64,000 nucleotides of DNA from the NCBI RefSeq assembly GCF_900105055.1, contig NZ_FNTA01000004.1, forward strand, positions 2,821,501 to 2,885,500, in the 5' to 3' direction. The DNA comes from Amycolatopsis lurida. Its GTDB lineage: Bacteria > Actinomycetota > Actinomycetes > Mycobacteriales > Pseudonocardiaceae. Positions 34,795-43,613 of this stretch are shown here, piece by piece (within the stretch, counting starts at the first letter, position 1; each line of letters starts with the position of its first letter). Position numbers and translations under genes: made by a program. The notes below the pieces were generated by a model, which worked only from the letters and a program-made list of their open reading frames with translations, had not been told where the DNA came from and searched no databases.

Positions 34795-36081
34795 TCACAG
34801 CCGCCCGGCCGCCTTCAAGGCGAGATACCGGTCCGCCAGCCGCGGCGGCAGCTCCTCGGGCACGGCGTCGACGACCTCGACCCCGTGCCGCGCCAGCCGC
34901 GCGGTGACCTGGCGCCGTTCGGCCAGCACCCGCTCGGCCGCGGCCGCGTCGTAGACCGCTTCCGCGTCGCCGCGGCCCGCCGCCATCTCGGCGACCCGCG
35001 GGTCCGCCACCGAAGCGATCATCAGCTGGTGCCGCGAAGTCAGCTTCGACAAGATCGGGAACAGGCCTTCTTCCAGCGGCGCCGCGTCCAGCCCGGTCAG
35101 GAGGACGACCAGCGCGCGCCGCCGGGTCCGCCGCAGCACCTCCGCGACCATCCCCCGCGCGTCGGTCTCGACCAGCGAAGATTCGAGCGGTGCCATGGCG
35201 TTCACCAAGGCGGGCAACAACTCCGTCGACCCCTGGACCGCGGCGTGGACCTGCCGGTCGTAGGCGAGGAGGTCGACGCGGTCACCCGCCCGAGCGGCGA
35301 GCACGGCCAGCAGCAGGGCCGCGTCCATCGCCGCGTCGAGCCGGGGCGCGTCCCCCACCCGGCCCGCCGAAACGCGGCCGGTGTCGAGCACCAGCACCAC
35401 GTGCCGGTCGCGTTCCGGGCGCCAGGTCCGCACCATGACGTCGGACGCGCGCGCCGAGGCCCGCCAGTCGATCGAGCGGACGTCGTCGCCGATCACGTAT
35501 TCGCGCAGGGAGTCGAATTCCGTGCCCTGGCCCCGGATCAGCACCGCGTTGCGGCCGTCGAGCTGCTGCAACCGCGCGAGCCGCGAAGGCAGATGCTTGC
35601 GGCTGTGGAACGGCGGCAGCACCCGCACGGTCCACGGCACGTCGTGCGAACCCTGCCGTGCGGCGAGCCCCAACGGCCCGGTCGAGCGGACGGTCACCCT
35701 GGCCGCGATCCGGTCGCCGCGCCGGGTCGGCAGGAGCCGGGTGGTCACAACGCGGCGTTCGCCTGGGGGCAGCGTCAGCCGGTGCCGGTCGTCCGCGCCG
35801 GCACTGGGCGGCCAGGCGTCCCGGAGCCACGCGCGCACCGGGCGGACGCCGGGATTGGCCACGGTGAGCGTGACCTCGCACTCCTCCCCCAGCCGCACGG
35901 AGGTCGCGCCGGACCGCGCGAAATGCAGCTTGCGCACGCTCCCTGCGAGCAGGAGATCCAGCACCACCAACAGAAGCAGCACCGCCGCGGCCAGCCCTAT
36001 CCCGGCCCACGAGGGCAGCAGGAAACCGACCACCGGCGCCGCGAGGAGCGCCAGCAGCCCGAGCCGTCCGGTGACGGCCAT
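34795..36081 (-). CDS. DUF58 (von Willebrand-like) membrane protein
   Basis: A 428-residue protein with two N-terminal spans (residues 5-45), a beta-sandwich outside or linker domain, and the DUF58 core EYVIGDDVRSIDWRASARASDVMVRTWRPERD followed by VVLVLDTGR, a vWA-like MIDAS region. Such proteins are partners or substrates of MoxR AAA ATPases. It overlaps the moxR gene by one base (TGATG). Confidence 0.9.
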   Translation of the reverse strand: MAVTGRLGLLALLAAPVVGFLLPSWAGIGLAAAVLLLLVVLDLLLAGSVRKLHFARSGATSVRLGEECEVTLTVANPGVRPVRAWLRDAWPPSAGADDRHRLTLPPGERRVVTTRLLPTRRGDRIAARVTVRSTGPLGLAARQGSHDVPWTVRVLPPFHSRKHLPSRLARLQQLDGRNAVLIRGQGTEFDSLREYVIGDDVRSIDWRASARASDVMVRTWRPERDRHVVLVLDTGRVSAGRVGDAPRLDAAMDAALLLAVLAARAGDRVDLLAYDRQVHAAVQGSTELLPALVNAMAPLESSLVETDARGMVAEVLRRTRRRALVVLLTGLDAAPLEEGLFPILSKLTSRHQLMIASVADPRVAEMAAGRGDAEAVYDAAAAERVLAERRQVTARLARHGVEVVDAVPEELPPRLADRYLALKAAGRL

Positions 36082-37061
36082 CAGCGCGGAACGGGTACGG
36101 ACGCGAGGACCCGGTCCAGCACGCCGTCGGCGGTCGCACCTTCGAGTTCGGCCTCGGGCCGCAGGTCGAGCCGGTGCCGCAAAGCCGGACGTGCCAAGGC
36201 TTTGACGTCGTCCGGGGTGGCGTAGTCGCGGCCTGCGAGCCAGGCCCATGCCCGGGTCGCGGCGAGCAATGCGGTCGCGCCACGCGGGGAGACGCCGAGC
36301 CGCACGGACGGCAGCGACCGCGTCGCCCGGCAGACGTCGACGATGTAGGCGAGCACTTCGGGACGCACGGTGACCCCGGCGACCGCGCGCCGCGCGGCGT
36401 CGAGCTGGGCGATCCCGGCGACCGGGGTGACCCCCGCCGCGGACAGGTCCCGCGGGTCGAAACCCTGCGCGTGCCGGGAAAGGATGCCGAATTCGTCCTC
36501 ACGGGACGGCATCGGCATGGTCAGCTTCAGCAGGAACCGGTCCAGCTGCGCCTCGGGCAGCGGGTACGTGCCCTCGTATTCGACCGGGTTCTGCGTCGCG
36601 ATGACGATGAACGGGTCGGGCAGCGGCCGTGTCTTGCCGTCGCTGGAAACCTGACGCTCCTCCATCGCCTCCAGCAGCGAAGACTGGGTTTTCGGCGGGG
36701 TGCGGTTGATCTCGTCGGCCAGCAACAGGCTCGTGAACACCGGGCCCTCGCGGAACGAGAACTCGCCGCTGTGCGCGTCGTACACGATCGAACCGGTGAT
36801 GTCGCCCGGCATCAGATCCGGCGTGAACTGCACCCGGGTCGTCTCCAGATCCAGCGCGGCCGCCAACGCCCGCACCAGCAAAGTCTTCGCCACCCCAGGG
36901 ACGCCTTCGAGCAGCACGTGCCCCCGGCACAGCAACGCGATGATGAGCCCGGTGACGGCCGCGTCGTTGCCCACCACGGCTTTTCCGACCTCGGTCCGCA
37001 ACGCGATCAGCGCCGCCCGCGCGTCGGCCGCACTGTCCAAATCGGACTGCTCGCTACTCAA
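36081..37061 (-). CDS. moxR: MoxR-family AAA+ ATPase
   Basis: A 326-residue chaperone-type ATPase. Walker A is HVLLEGVPGVAKT, Walker B is LLLADEINRTPPKTQSSLLEAMEE, sensor 1 is IVIATQNPVEYEGTYPLPEAQLDRF and sensor 2 is in SPRGATALL. MoxR ATPases mature or activate vWA-domain partners, here the coupled DUF58 protein. The TTG at 37061 overlaps the upstream stop as TTGA and has GGTGGAG before it. Confidence 0.92.
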   Translation of the reverse strand: MSSEQSDLDSAADARAALIALRTEVGKAVVGNDAAVTGLIIALLCRGHVLLEGVPGVAKTLLVRALAAALDLETTRVQFTPDLMPGDITGSIVYDAHSGEFSFREGPVFTSLLLADEINRTPPKTQSSLLEAMEERQVSSDGKTRPLPDPFIVIATQNPVEYEGTYPLPEAQLDRFLLKLTMPMPSREDEFGILSRHAQGFDPRDLSAAGVTPVAGIAQLDAARRAVAGVTVRPEVLAYIVDVCRATRSLPSVRLGVSPRGATALLAATRAWAWLAGRDYATPDDVKALARPALRHRLDLRPEAELEGATADGVLDRVLASVPVPR

Positions 37062-38182
37062 GACCGCTCCACCTCTCGTTCCACGACATCGAGTCCGTCC
37101 GCCAGCCGCACGAGTGCGGCGTCGTCGGCGGGCGGATCTCCGTACAACAGCGCGCCGATCTCGGCGGGCGCCCGGCCGGTCCGCGCGGCGACGGACTCCA
37201 CGAGCGCGGCGGGTTCGGCGTCGCGGGTGAGCCCCAGCAACGGCCGGAGCCGCGCGCGGGCCGCCTCCCGCAGGGTTTCCCCGGCGTGCGCGGCGGCTTT
37301 CGCCTTGCGATACAACCTCGCCCGCCCCTCGGTGGCCTCCGCCGCGCGGACCACGACCGGGATCGGTTCGGTCACCACCGGGCCCAGCCGCCGGGAACGC
37401 CACAGCGCCAGCAGCACCACCGCGACCCCGGCCTGCAACGCCGCGTACGACCAGCCCGCCGGGATCAGTTCGGACAGCGGCTTCTTCTGCGTCTCCAGCG
37501 ACGGGTCGCCGGCCGTCGGCAGGTACCAGACCAGCCGCTCGTGTTTTCCGAGCAGCCGCATCGCCAGCGCCGCGTTGCCCTCGTCGGCCAGCCAGTCGTT
37601 GGTCAGCGGGGTGGGGGTGCCGAGTACGGTCACCGTCCCTTGTGGACTCGGGACTTCGAGATACGAGCCGCCGTAGCATTCCTGCGCCCTCGGCTGCGTG
37701 GCCGAATACTTCAGGCCGCCCATCGTCGCGTTGCCCGCCGCGACGGGATCCTTCGCCTCGCAGTCGGGCTCGCGGGTCTCGGTCTCGGCCTGGCCGTTCA
37801 CCCGCACGCCGGGAAGGATTTCTTCGACCGTGCGAGGGCTCGGCTGCACCAGCACGACATGCTCGGCGTTCTGCCTGATCTCCGTGAAGGCGCTCTTGGG
37901 CACGTACTCGGGCTTAGTGATCAAGACCGTCGCGCCCCTCGCGACCCCCTTGGCCGCGGCGGCGGTGCGCACGATCGGGATCTTGACGCCTTCCCGCTCC
38001 AGCAACGTCGCCAGCGCGCGGCTGCCGGTGGGCTCGTACGAACCCGGTTCGAGCGCGCCGGTGGTCTGCTCGCCGCGGAAGAGCACGAGCAGCGTCCCGG
38101 TCAGCACGATCAGGAGCACGACGGCGAGCGGGAGCCGCACCCCGCGCCAGATCCGGCGGGCGTCGGGCGAAACGGAGGTCAT
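37058..38182 (-). CDS. DUF4350 membrane protein
   Basis: A 374-residue protein with one N-terminal span (residues 16-38: LPLAVVLLIVLTGTLLVLF). A long outside domain carries SYEPTGSRALATLLEREGVKI and GGSYLEVPSPQGTVTVLG. A second span follows near 265 (YAALQAGVAVVLLALWRSRRLGPVV), and the tail is cytoplasmic. The ATPase-associated cluster Rv3690-Rv3695 has the same member. Its ATG overlaps the DUF4129 stop by four bases. Confidence 0.87.
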   Translation of the reverse strand: MTSVSPDARRIWRGVRLPLAVVLLIVLTGTLLVLFRGEQTTGALEPGSYEPTGSRALATLLEREGVKIPIVRTAAAAKGVARGATVLITKPEYVPKSAFTEIRQNAEHVVLVQPSPRTVEEILPGVRVNGQAETETREPDCEAKDPVAAGNATMGGLKYSATQPRAQECYGGSYLEVPSPQGTVTVLGTPTPLTNDWLADEGNAALAMRLLGKHERLVWYLPTAGDPSLETQKKPLSELIPAGWSYAALQAGVAVVLLALWRSRRLGPVVTEPIPVVVRAAEATEGRARLYRKAKAAAHAGETLREAARARLRPLLGLTRDAEPAALVESVAARTGRAPAEIGALLYGDPPADDAALVRLADGLDVVEREVERS

Positions 38183-38820
38183 CCGGCCGCCAAGGCGACG
38201 GGCCTGGCACGACGGCAGCCTTCGTCCAATTCGGACAGCGACCGATAACCGGCCTCCGTGGCGGGGATGCCGCCGTAGTGGACGTCGTCGAACAACCGGG
38301 CGCCCGCGCGCAACGGAACGGCGACATCGGGGAGCAGCCGTCCGGCTTCGATGGCGGCCTCGTCGGCGGTCCGCCCGGACTTCTCGTCCAGCAGCGCCCG
38401 CTCCTCCAAGGACCGCACCACGGCACGGAACCGCTCACGGACGGCGTCGTCGAAGTCGCCCCGCGACGCGGCCTCCTCGGCCGCCTTGCGATGTTCGCCG
38501 GACGCCTTGCGCTGCCCGGCGAACACGGCCCGCCCGCTCTTGGCCGACGTCGCCAGCGGACCCGACTTCAGCCGGATCACCACGACCACCACGATCAGCA
38601 CGACGACCAGCAGCAGCACGGCGAAGATCCCCCCGGGCACCGCGCTGTCCACCTTTTCGAGGAAGCCCAGCAGCTTTTCGACCACCCAGTTGAACGCTTC
38701 GGTCAGCCAGCTCGGTCTCGCGGCCTGATAGGCCTCGCCCGAGAGCTCCTCGGCCGCGCGCAGCCGGGCGTTGTCCCGGTCGATGTCGACCGGGACCTCG
38801 GTGAGGAAACGCGTCACCAT
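38179..38820 (-). CDS. DUF4129 membrane protein
   Basis: A 213-residue protein with a single strong span near residues 65-90 (FAVLLLVVVLIVVVVVIRL) and a C-terminal domain with GDFDDAVRERFRAVVRSLEERALL and YGGIPATEAGYRSL, the family's hallmarks. The ATG at 38820 and the GTG at 38817 are both possible; the GTG gives the GTGA overlap seen elsewhere in this operon. Confidence 0.87.
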   Translation of the reverse strand: MVTRFLTEVPVDIDRDNARLRAAEELSGEAYQAARPSWLTEAFNWVVEKLLGFLEKVDSAVPGGIFAVLLLVVVLIVVVVVIRLKSGPLATSAKSGRAVFAGQRKASGEHRKAAEEAASRGDFDDAVRERFRAVVRSLEERALLDEKSGRTADEAAIEAGRLLPDVAVPLRAGARLFDDVHYGGIPATEAGYRSLSELDEGCRRARPVALAAG

Positions 38821-39938
38821 GCCTGCGGCGGGGGCGGCGTCGCGATCCCGGCCGCGCGGGCCAGCTCGATGTCCATGCCCTCGCGGCGCATCCGCTGATC
38901 GATGTAGAGGATCACGGTCACCAGCGCGGTGAACGGGCCGACGATCGTCTGCGCGATCACCGTGCCCACCGACTGCAGGATCAGGTCACCGGTCGACGGG
39001 ATGTACATCTGGTCCAGATCGCCGAAAATGGACAGGAAGGCGCTGAAGCTGAACGGGATCGTGATGATGGACGCCAGGAAGGACGAGATCACGGTGGCCA
39101 GCAGCAGGATGCCGAAGACCCGCCAGAACATCCCCGACACCAGCTTCACCGAACGGCGGAACGCCTCCATCACCGTGCCGCGTTCGAGGATGAACGCCGG
39201 GCTGGCCAGCGCCCAGAAGGTGTAGGGGATGATCGCGGGCAGCAGGCAGAAGATCGCGCCGACCATGATCGCCAGTGTGTAGAGCACGGTCAGGCCGAGC
39301 AACGGAAGCAGCCGCGGCGTCGCCTCACGCAGCGCTTCCTTGAACGTGACCGGCTTGCCCAGCACGGCCTTGCCCATCAGGACGGTGAGGAATCCGGTGA
39401 GGATCGTCGTCCCGAGCAAGGTGGCGACCAAGCTGATGGACGACGACGCCAGCGTCCCGCCGAGGACGCCGAGCAGCTGGTTCATCAGTTCCTGATCGGT
39501 GGCCGCCGGGCCGAGATCGCGCATCCGTTCCAGGTCGGCGGTCGTGTCGACCAGCAGCAACCCCACCAGATTGATGGCCGCGGTGAGCACGGCGGTGACC
39601 GCGGCGGCACCGAAGACCATCCGCCAGTACTTGCGCATGGCGGTGACCGCGCCGTCGAGGATGTCGGTCAGGTTCAGCGGGCGCAGCGGGATGACGCCGG
39701 GCCTGCCGAGGCCGACCTTCCAGTTCGGATACTGCTGCTGCGGCGGCTGGTACGACGGCAACGGGGGAGGCGGCGGCGTCGCCCCGGACGGGGACTGCCA
39801 CTGCTCCGGCGCCGGCGAAGGCGGCACTTCGCCCTGCGGCGGCGTCGGCGTGTCCGCCCGCGACTGTGCTGGTTCCCCCGCCTTCGGCTTCGGCATCTCG
39901 GTGCCTTCAGGCCCGGACGGTCCGCCGGTCTCCGTCAT
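38814..39938 (-). CDS. Proline-rich-tailed polytopic membrane protein
   Basis: A 374-residue protein. Residues 1-85 are a proline-rich cytoplasmic tail, then about six spans, with segments FKEALREATPRLLPLLG and RGTVMEAFRRSVKLVSGMFWRVFGI that resemble the glycerophosphodiester phosphodiesterase membrane-domain family. It is the first gene of the five-gene MoxR operon; AAGGGG precedes the ATG. The function is unknown. Confidence 0.85.
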   Translation of the reverse strand: MTETGGPSGPEGTEMPKPKAGEPAQSRADTPTPPQGEVPPSPAPEQWQSPSGATPPPPPLPSYQPPQQQYPNWKVGLGRPGVIPLRPLNLTDILDGAVTAMRKYWRMVFGAAAVTAVLTAAINLVGLLLVDTTADLERMRDLGPAATDQELMNQLLGVLGGTLASSSISLVATLLGTTILTGFLTVLMGKAVLGKPVTFKEALREATPRLLPLLGLTVLYTLAIMVGAIFCLLPAIIPYTFWALASPAFILERGTVMEAFRRSVKLVSGMFWRVFGILLLATVISSFLASIITIPFSFSAFLSIFGDLDQMYIPSTGDLILQSVGTVIAQTIVGPFTALVTVILYIDQRMRREGMDIELARAAGIATPPPPQAW

Positions 39939-40154
39939 GCGACAGCCCCTTACCCGTTCACGTTGCTTGCGCCCACTCTTCCAGAGGGGCCGACACCCAG
40001 CCAGAGCTGGGGGGACGACACTGATGGGTGACCGCTCGCCTCACGCTGGATACCCTCTGCAGCCGAGCTGTGGGTGGGGACACCGTTAGCTCGTTATGCT
40101 GAACATCGGGCCGGGTACCCCCGGTTCGCCCCTAGAACCACCGGGACCGACTTG

Positions 40155-41240
40155 ATGACGCAACCGCCCCACGGCCAGTGGCCGCCACGCGGCGCCGTCC
40201 AGCCACCGCCGGTGCACGGCCAGCACCCTGCCCAGTGGCACGGAGCGCCGCACCACTTCCCGCCTCCGCCGCCCCGCAGGTCCGTGGGCGCGATCATCGG
40301 TATCTGCCTCGGCGCGGTCGCCGTATTGGTCCTCGGCCTGGTGGCGATCGTTTCACTCAATCGTGACGACTCCGATCACGTAGCGAACGCGGGCTACAGC
40401 ACTCTCCCGGCCACGTCCTCGCGCGCGGAACTACCGCCGAGCGGGTCTTCGTCGCCCTCGTCCTCGACGAACCCGTTCCCGACATCACCGTCCAGGGCGC
40501 CGTCCTCGTCGAGCGGTCCGCAGAAGATCCTCAAGCTCGCCGACCACCCGATCCTCCAGGACCCCAACGCCGGCCTGCGGAACCGCGTCTGCACGCTGCC
40601 GCAGTGGCAGAGCAGCCAGCAGGCCGCCGAGGCGTTCTTCACGGCGGCGGGCAAATGCCTCGACAACGCCTGGGGCCCGTTCCTCGACGCCTACGACCTG
40701 CCGTTCACCCCACCCGCCCTGCACTTCCCGACCGGGGCCAGCTTCGAGACCGAATGCGGCACGATCCAGGTGGGCATCGCGACGGCGGCGTACTACTGCG
40801 AGAACAACCTCTACGTGCCGTTCCGTGGTCTTCAGACCGACCAGTACGGCAACAACCCCGGCGTCTACCTCGCCCTTTTCGCGCATGAGTACGGGCACCA
40901 CGTGCAGGAGGTCGCCGGGCTGATGGACGCGGCCTGGCAGAAGATCTACGACGCGGGCCAGAACAGCCCCGCCGGGCTGGAGATGTCGCGGCGCAAGGAA
41001 CTCCAGGCACAGTGCTTCTCCGGGATGTTCCTCGGCGCGCACGTCGACCAGGGCGGCACGGTCAGCCGGGACATGTACAACAAGGCCTGGAACGATCAGG
41101 AGACCCGGGGCGACAACACCTCGCGCAGCCAGGACCACGGGACGAACGCGCACTACGCGTCCTGGTGGCGGGCGGGTGCGAGCAACAACCGGATCGCCGA
41201 CTGCAACACCTTCTCGGCCCCGGCGAGCGCCGTTTCCTGA
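40155..41240 (+). CDS. Membrane-anchored neutral zinc metallopeptidase, copy 2
   Basis: A 361-residue paralogue of the gene at 29066. It has a proline/histidine-rich tail (residues 1-40), a span at 45-68, a Ser/Pro linker and then the catalytic domain with HEYGHH at 244-249. The cysteine pattern (VCTLPQW, KCLDNAW, ETECGT, YYCENN, QAQCFSG, IADCNTF) is shared with the first copy. Compared with copy 1 the tail is shorter. A TATGCTGA motif precedes both genes (28993 and 40095) and may be a common -10. Confidence 0.88.
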   Translation: MTQPPHGQWPPRGAVQPPPVHGQHPAQWHGAPHHFPPPPPRRSVGAIIGICLGAVAVLVLGLVAIVSLNRDDSDHVANAGYSTLPATSSRAELPPSGSSSPSSSTNPFPTSPSRAPSSSSGPQKILKLADHPILQDPNAGLRNRVCTLPQWQSSQQAAEAFFTAAGKCLDNAWGPFLDAYDLPFTPPALHFPTGASFETECGTIQVGIATAAYYCENNLYVPFRGLQTDQYGNNPGVYLALFAHEYGHHVQEVAGLMDAAWQKIYDAGQNSPAGLEMSRRKELQAQCFSGMFLGAHVDQGGTVSRDMYNKAWNDQETRGDNTSRSQDHGTNAHYASWWRAGASNNRIADCNTFSAPASAVS

Positions 41241-41248
41241 CGTAGCGG

Positions 41249-41307
41249 AAGTACGTGAAGGCCCCCTTCATTGCGTCTAGCGCAATGAAGGGGGCCTTCA
41301 CGTACTT
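41249..41307. terminator. Hairpin, family A copy 4
   Basis: A perfect 27-base stem (41249-41275 with 41281-41307) around TCTAG, differing from the hairpin at 30472-30526 mainly in making the inner stem complete. It follows the second metallopeptidase by eight bases. The 154 bases to the next gene hold nothing I can identify. Confidence 0.85.
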
Positions 41308-41461
41308 GGGGAGTCGGGTGCCGTTCGCCGACGGACGCGGTGCCGTCGTCGATTCCGGCTTGCCCGGTCCGGCTGGTCAGTGGGTGCCCGTCCGGGCCAG
41401 GACGTCGTGACCGGCCCGGTCAGCCACAGGGCGAAGCGTCGCCCCCGCCGGTTCAAGAGGA

Positions 41462-41935
41462 TCAGGCCGTCACCGGGACCCGCGGCCCGCGCAACACCAG
41501 GAAGACGTACATCCCGCCCGCGAAGCAGCTGAACACCAGCAGCGCCAGCCCGAGTGGCCGCCGCGCGTCGCTCGCTCCGGCCGTCGCGTCGGCCGCGTGC
41601 ACCGGGACCGAGTCCCCCGAAGCGCCGTCGGGGACGACGACCTCGAGGCGCTCGCCCTTGCCGTGACCGCAGCCGTTGAGCGCACCCTCCGTCGGCTTGC
41701 CGCCGAATTCGAACTTGACCTTCTCGGTCGCACCGCCGCCCGTGCAAGGGGCGGGCTCGACGACCTCCGCCTGCACGGTCGTCCCCTTGGTCTCGTTCGA
41801 GATACCGAACAGCCCCGGCCCGGCGAGCCAGGCCAGGAAGATCACCAGCAGGCCGGCGCCGGCCGCCACGGCCAGGGAGTTCCACCCCGGGGTGAGCCCT
41901 CTGGCGGGGTCCGATCGCTTGCGCACGAACGCCAT
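41462..41935 (-). CDS. Small membrane protein of unknown function
   Basis: A 157-residue protein with one span near residues 19-40 (SLAVAAGAGLLVIFLAWLAGPGL) and another at 125-145 (LGLALLVFSCFAGGMYVFLVL). The outside loop between them has two cysteines (PCTGGG, NGCGHGKGERL), likely disulfide bonded. ATG 41935 is chosen over an in-frame ATG seven codons upstream because it follows CTGGGAAC. No family is recognised. Confidence 0.65.
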   Translation of the reverse strand: MAFVRKRSDPARGLTPGWNSLAVAAGAGLLVIFLAWLAGPGLFGISNETKGTTVQAEVVEPAPCTGGGATEKVKFEFGGKPTEGALNGCGHGKGERLEVVVPDGASGDSVPVHAADATAGASDARRPLGLALLVFSCFAGGMYVFLVLRGPRVPVTA

Positions 41936-41977
41936 GTTCCCAGAACCTCGCGGCAAAACACAGGAGCCCGGGAACGC

Positions 41978-42002
41978 GGGAGCAAAGGTCCCCTGCTACC
42001 GC
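41978..42002 (+). repeat. Repeat family B copy 5
   Basis: GGGAGCAAAGGTCCCCTGC followed by TACCGC. The bases 41996-41998 are the stop codon of the channel gene on the minus strand. Confidence 0.65.
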
Positions 42003-43072
42003 TCGATGGTCTCCGCGGAGGTCACCTTCCGGATGTACAGCAGCTTGTCCCCCGGCTCGATCGCGTCCGCCTGCGGGGCGTCCACGCGGTACAGGACGCC
42101 GCCGCGGACGACACCCAGCACGATGTCCGGCAGATGCCGCGGCGAACCGCCCTCTTCGGACGGCTCCACCGGGCGTTCGGCGATCGCGAGACCGGATTCG
42201 GGGGTGAGCAGGTCCTCGACCATGTCGACCACCAGCGGCGTCGACGTCGCCATGCCGAGCAGGCGTCCGGCGGTCTCACTCGACACCACGACCTGGTTGG
42301 CGCCCGACTGCTTGAGCAGGTGGACGTTCTCCGCTTCCCGCACCGACGCCACGATGTGCGACTTCGGCGCCAGCTCACGGGCGGTCAGGGTGACCAGTAC
42401 GGCGGTGTCGTCCCGGTTCGGGGCGACGACGACGGCCTTGGCCCGCTGCACGCCGGCGACCCGCAGCACGTCGGCGCGGGTGGCCGAGCCGTGCACGGTC
42501 ACCAGGCCGAGTGACGTGGCCGCTTCGAGGGCCTGCTGGTCGGTGTCCACGACGACGATGTGGTCGGGTTCGACGTTCTCGTCCCCGAGCAGCGCGTTGA
42601 CCGCCGACCGGCCCTTCGTGCCGAATCCGACGACGACCGTGTGGTCACGCACTTTCGTCCTCCACTTTTGGATCTTGAAAGCCTGACGGGAGCGCTCGGT
42701 GAGCACTTCGAGGGTGGTACCGACCAGGACGATGAGGAAGAGCACCCGCAGCGGGGTGATCACCAGGACGTTCACCAGCCGCGCGGACGGCGTCGCGGGC
42801 GCGATGTCACCGTACCCCGTCGTCGACAGCGACACGGTCGCGTAATAGAGGCTGTCGAGGAAGGTGAGCCCGTCGCCGTTGGCGTCGCGGTAGCCGTCCC
42901 GGTCGAGGTAGACGATCAGGACGGTCGCCAGCAGGGCGAGCATCGCGCCGATGATCCGCTTGGAGATGGCCCGCAGCGGGCTGACCGTCAGCTCCGGCAT
43001 GCGGATCACGCCGACGAGCTCGTGGTCCGGGCGGTCGCTCAGCCTGACCGGGAAACGCTTGAGAACCCTCAT
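41996..43072 (-). CDS. Potassium channel with RCK (TrkA-N) domain
   Basis: A 358-residue two-span channel. The first span starts near residue 40, the pore helix and filter are STTGYGD (83-89), and the second span is around 100-122. A RCK domain with the VVVGFGTKGRSAVNALL Rossmann motif and a TrkA-C domain follow. The start ATG 43072 has GGAG seven bases upstream; an in-frame GTG-like start 20 codons earlier lacks a site. Rv3200c occupies the same place beside adnB in M. tuberculosis. Confidence 0.92.
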   Translation of the reverse strand: MRVLKRFPVRLSDRPDHELVGVIRMPELTVSPLRAISKRIIGAMLALLATVLIVYLDRDGYRDANGDGLTFLDSLYYATVSLSTTGYGDIAPATPSARLVNVLVITPLRVLFLIVLVGTTLEVLTERSRQAFKIQKWRTKVRDHTVVVGFGTKGRSAVNALLGDENVEPDHIVVVDTDQQALEAATSLGLVTVHGSATRADVLRVAGVQRAKAVVVAPNRDDTAVLVTLTARELAPKSHIVASVREAENVHLLKQSGANQVVVSSETAGRLLGMATSTPLVVDMVEDLLTPESGLAIAERPVEPSEEGGSPRHLPDIVLGVVRGGVLYRVDAPQADAIEPGDKLLYIRKVTSAETIER

Positions 43073-43160
43073 GCACAGGCTCCGGCCTGGTCCGCATAAC
43101 TCACGGTCGGGAGGATAGCCGAAGATCCTCACGTTGAGCGCGGTATGCGAAGCTCAGGGC

Positions 43161-43547
43161 ATGTCTTCGGATTCCAAGCCGTCTCAGCGGCCCGCGTATT
43201 TCCTCGCCGGCCTGCTCGGCGCGGCCGGTGTTCTGCACTTCGTCCAGCCGAAGCCGTTCGACGCCATCATCCCGAAGCAGCTTCCCGGTTCCCCGCGCGC
43301 GTGGACCTATGGCTCCGGCGTGGCCGAGCTGGGCGTCGCCGCGGCGGTCGCCAACCCGAAGACGCGACGGCTCGGCGGGCTCGCGGCCGCGCTGCTGTTC
43401 GTCGTGGTCCTGCCGGGGAACGTGAAGATGGCCGTCGACGCCGACCGCCGCAAGGCCCCGAAGCACTGGCGGGTGGCTTTCTGGGCCCGCGTGCCCCTGC
43501 AAATCCCCTTGGTCACCTGGGCCCTGAAGGTGCGTGACCGCGCCTGA
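43161..43547 (+). CDS. DoxX-like membrane protein
   Basis: A 128-residue protein with four short hydrophobic segments (YFLAGLLGAAGVLHFV, VAELGVAAAVAN, LGGLAAALLFVVVLPGN, VPLQIPLVTWALKV). The pattern GVLHFVQPKPFDAIIP matches DoxX/DoxD-like proteins of unknown physiological role. It is divergent from the channel gene (88-base gap). Confidence 0.75.
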   Translation: MSSDSKPSQRPAYFLAGLLGAAGVLHFVQPKPFDAIIPKQLPGSPRAWTYGSGVAELGVAAAVANPKTRRLGGLAAALLFVVVLPGNVKMAVDADRRKAPKHWRVAFWARVPLQIPLVTWALKVRDRA

Positions 43548-43550
43548 TCT

Positions 43551-43613
43551 CCGCATTTCGTCATCTACTCGCGATAGTCGCACGCGCGATCACCGCAAGT
43601 AGATGACGAATTG
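43551..43613. repeat. Inverted repeat family F copy 2
   Basis: TTCGTCATCTACTCGCG (43557-43573) faces CGCAAGTAGATGACGAA (43594-43610), 16 of 17 pairing. It sits between the DoxX gene and the convergent stop of adnB, as a likely bidirectional terminator. Confidence 0.7.

Noticed and set aside
41308..41461. Intergenic stretch with an apparent minus-strand extension beyond the small membrane gene
   Set aside because: The frame is arginine-rich and has no start or ribosome site; I see no gene or RNA.
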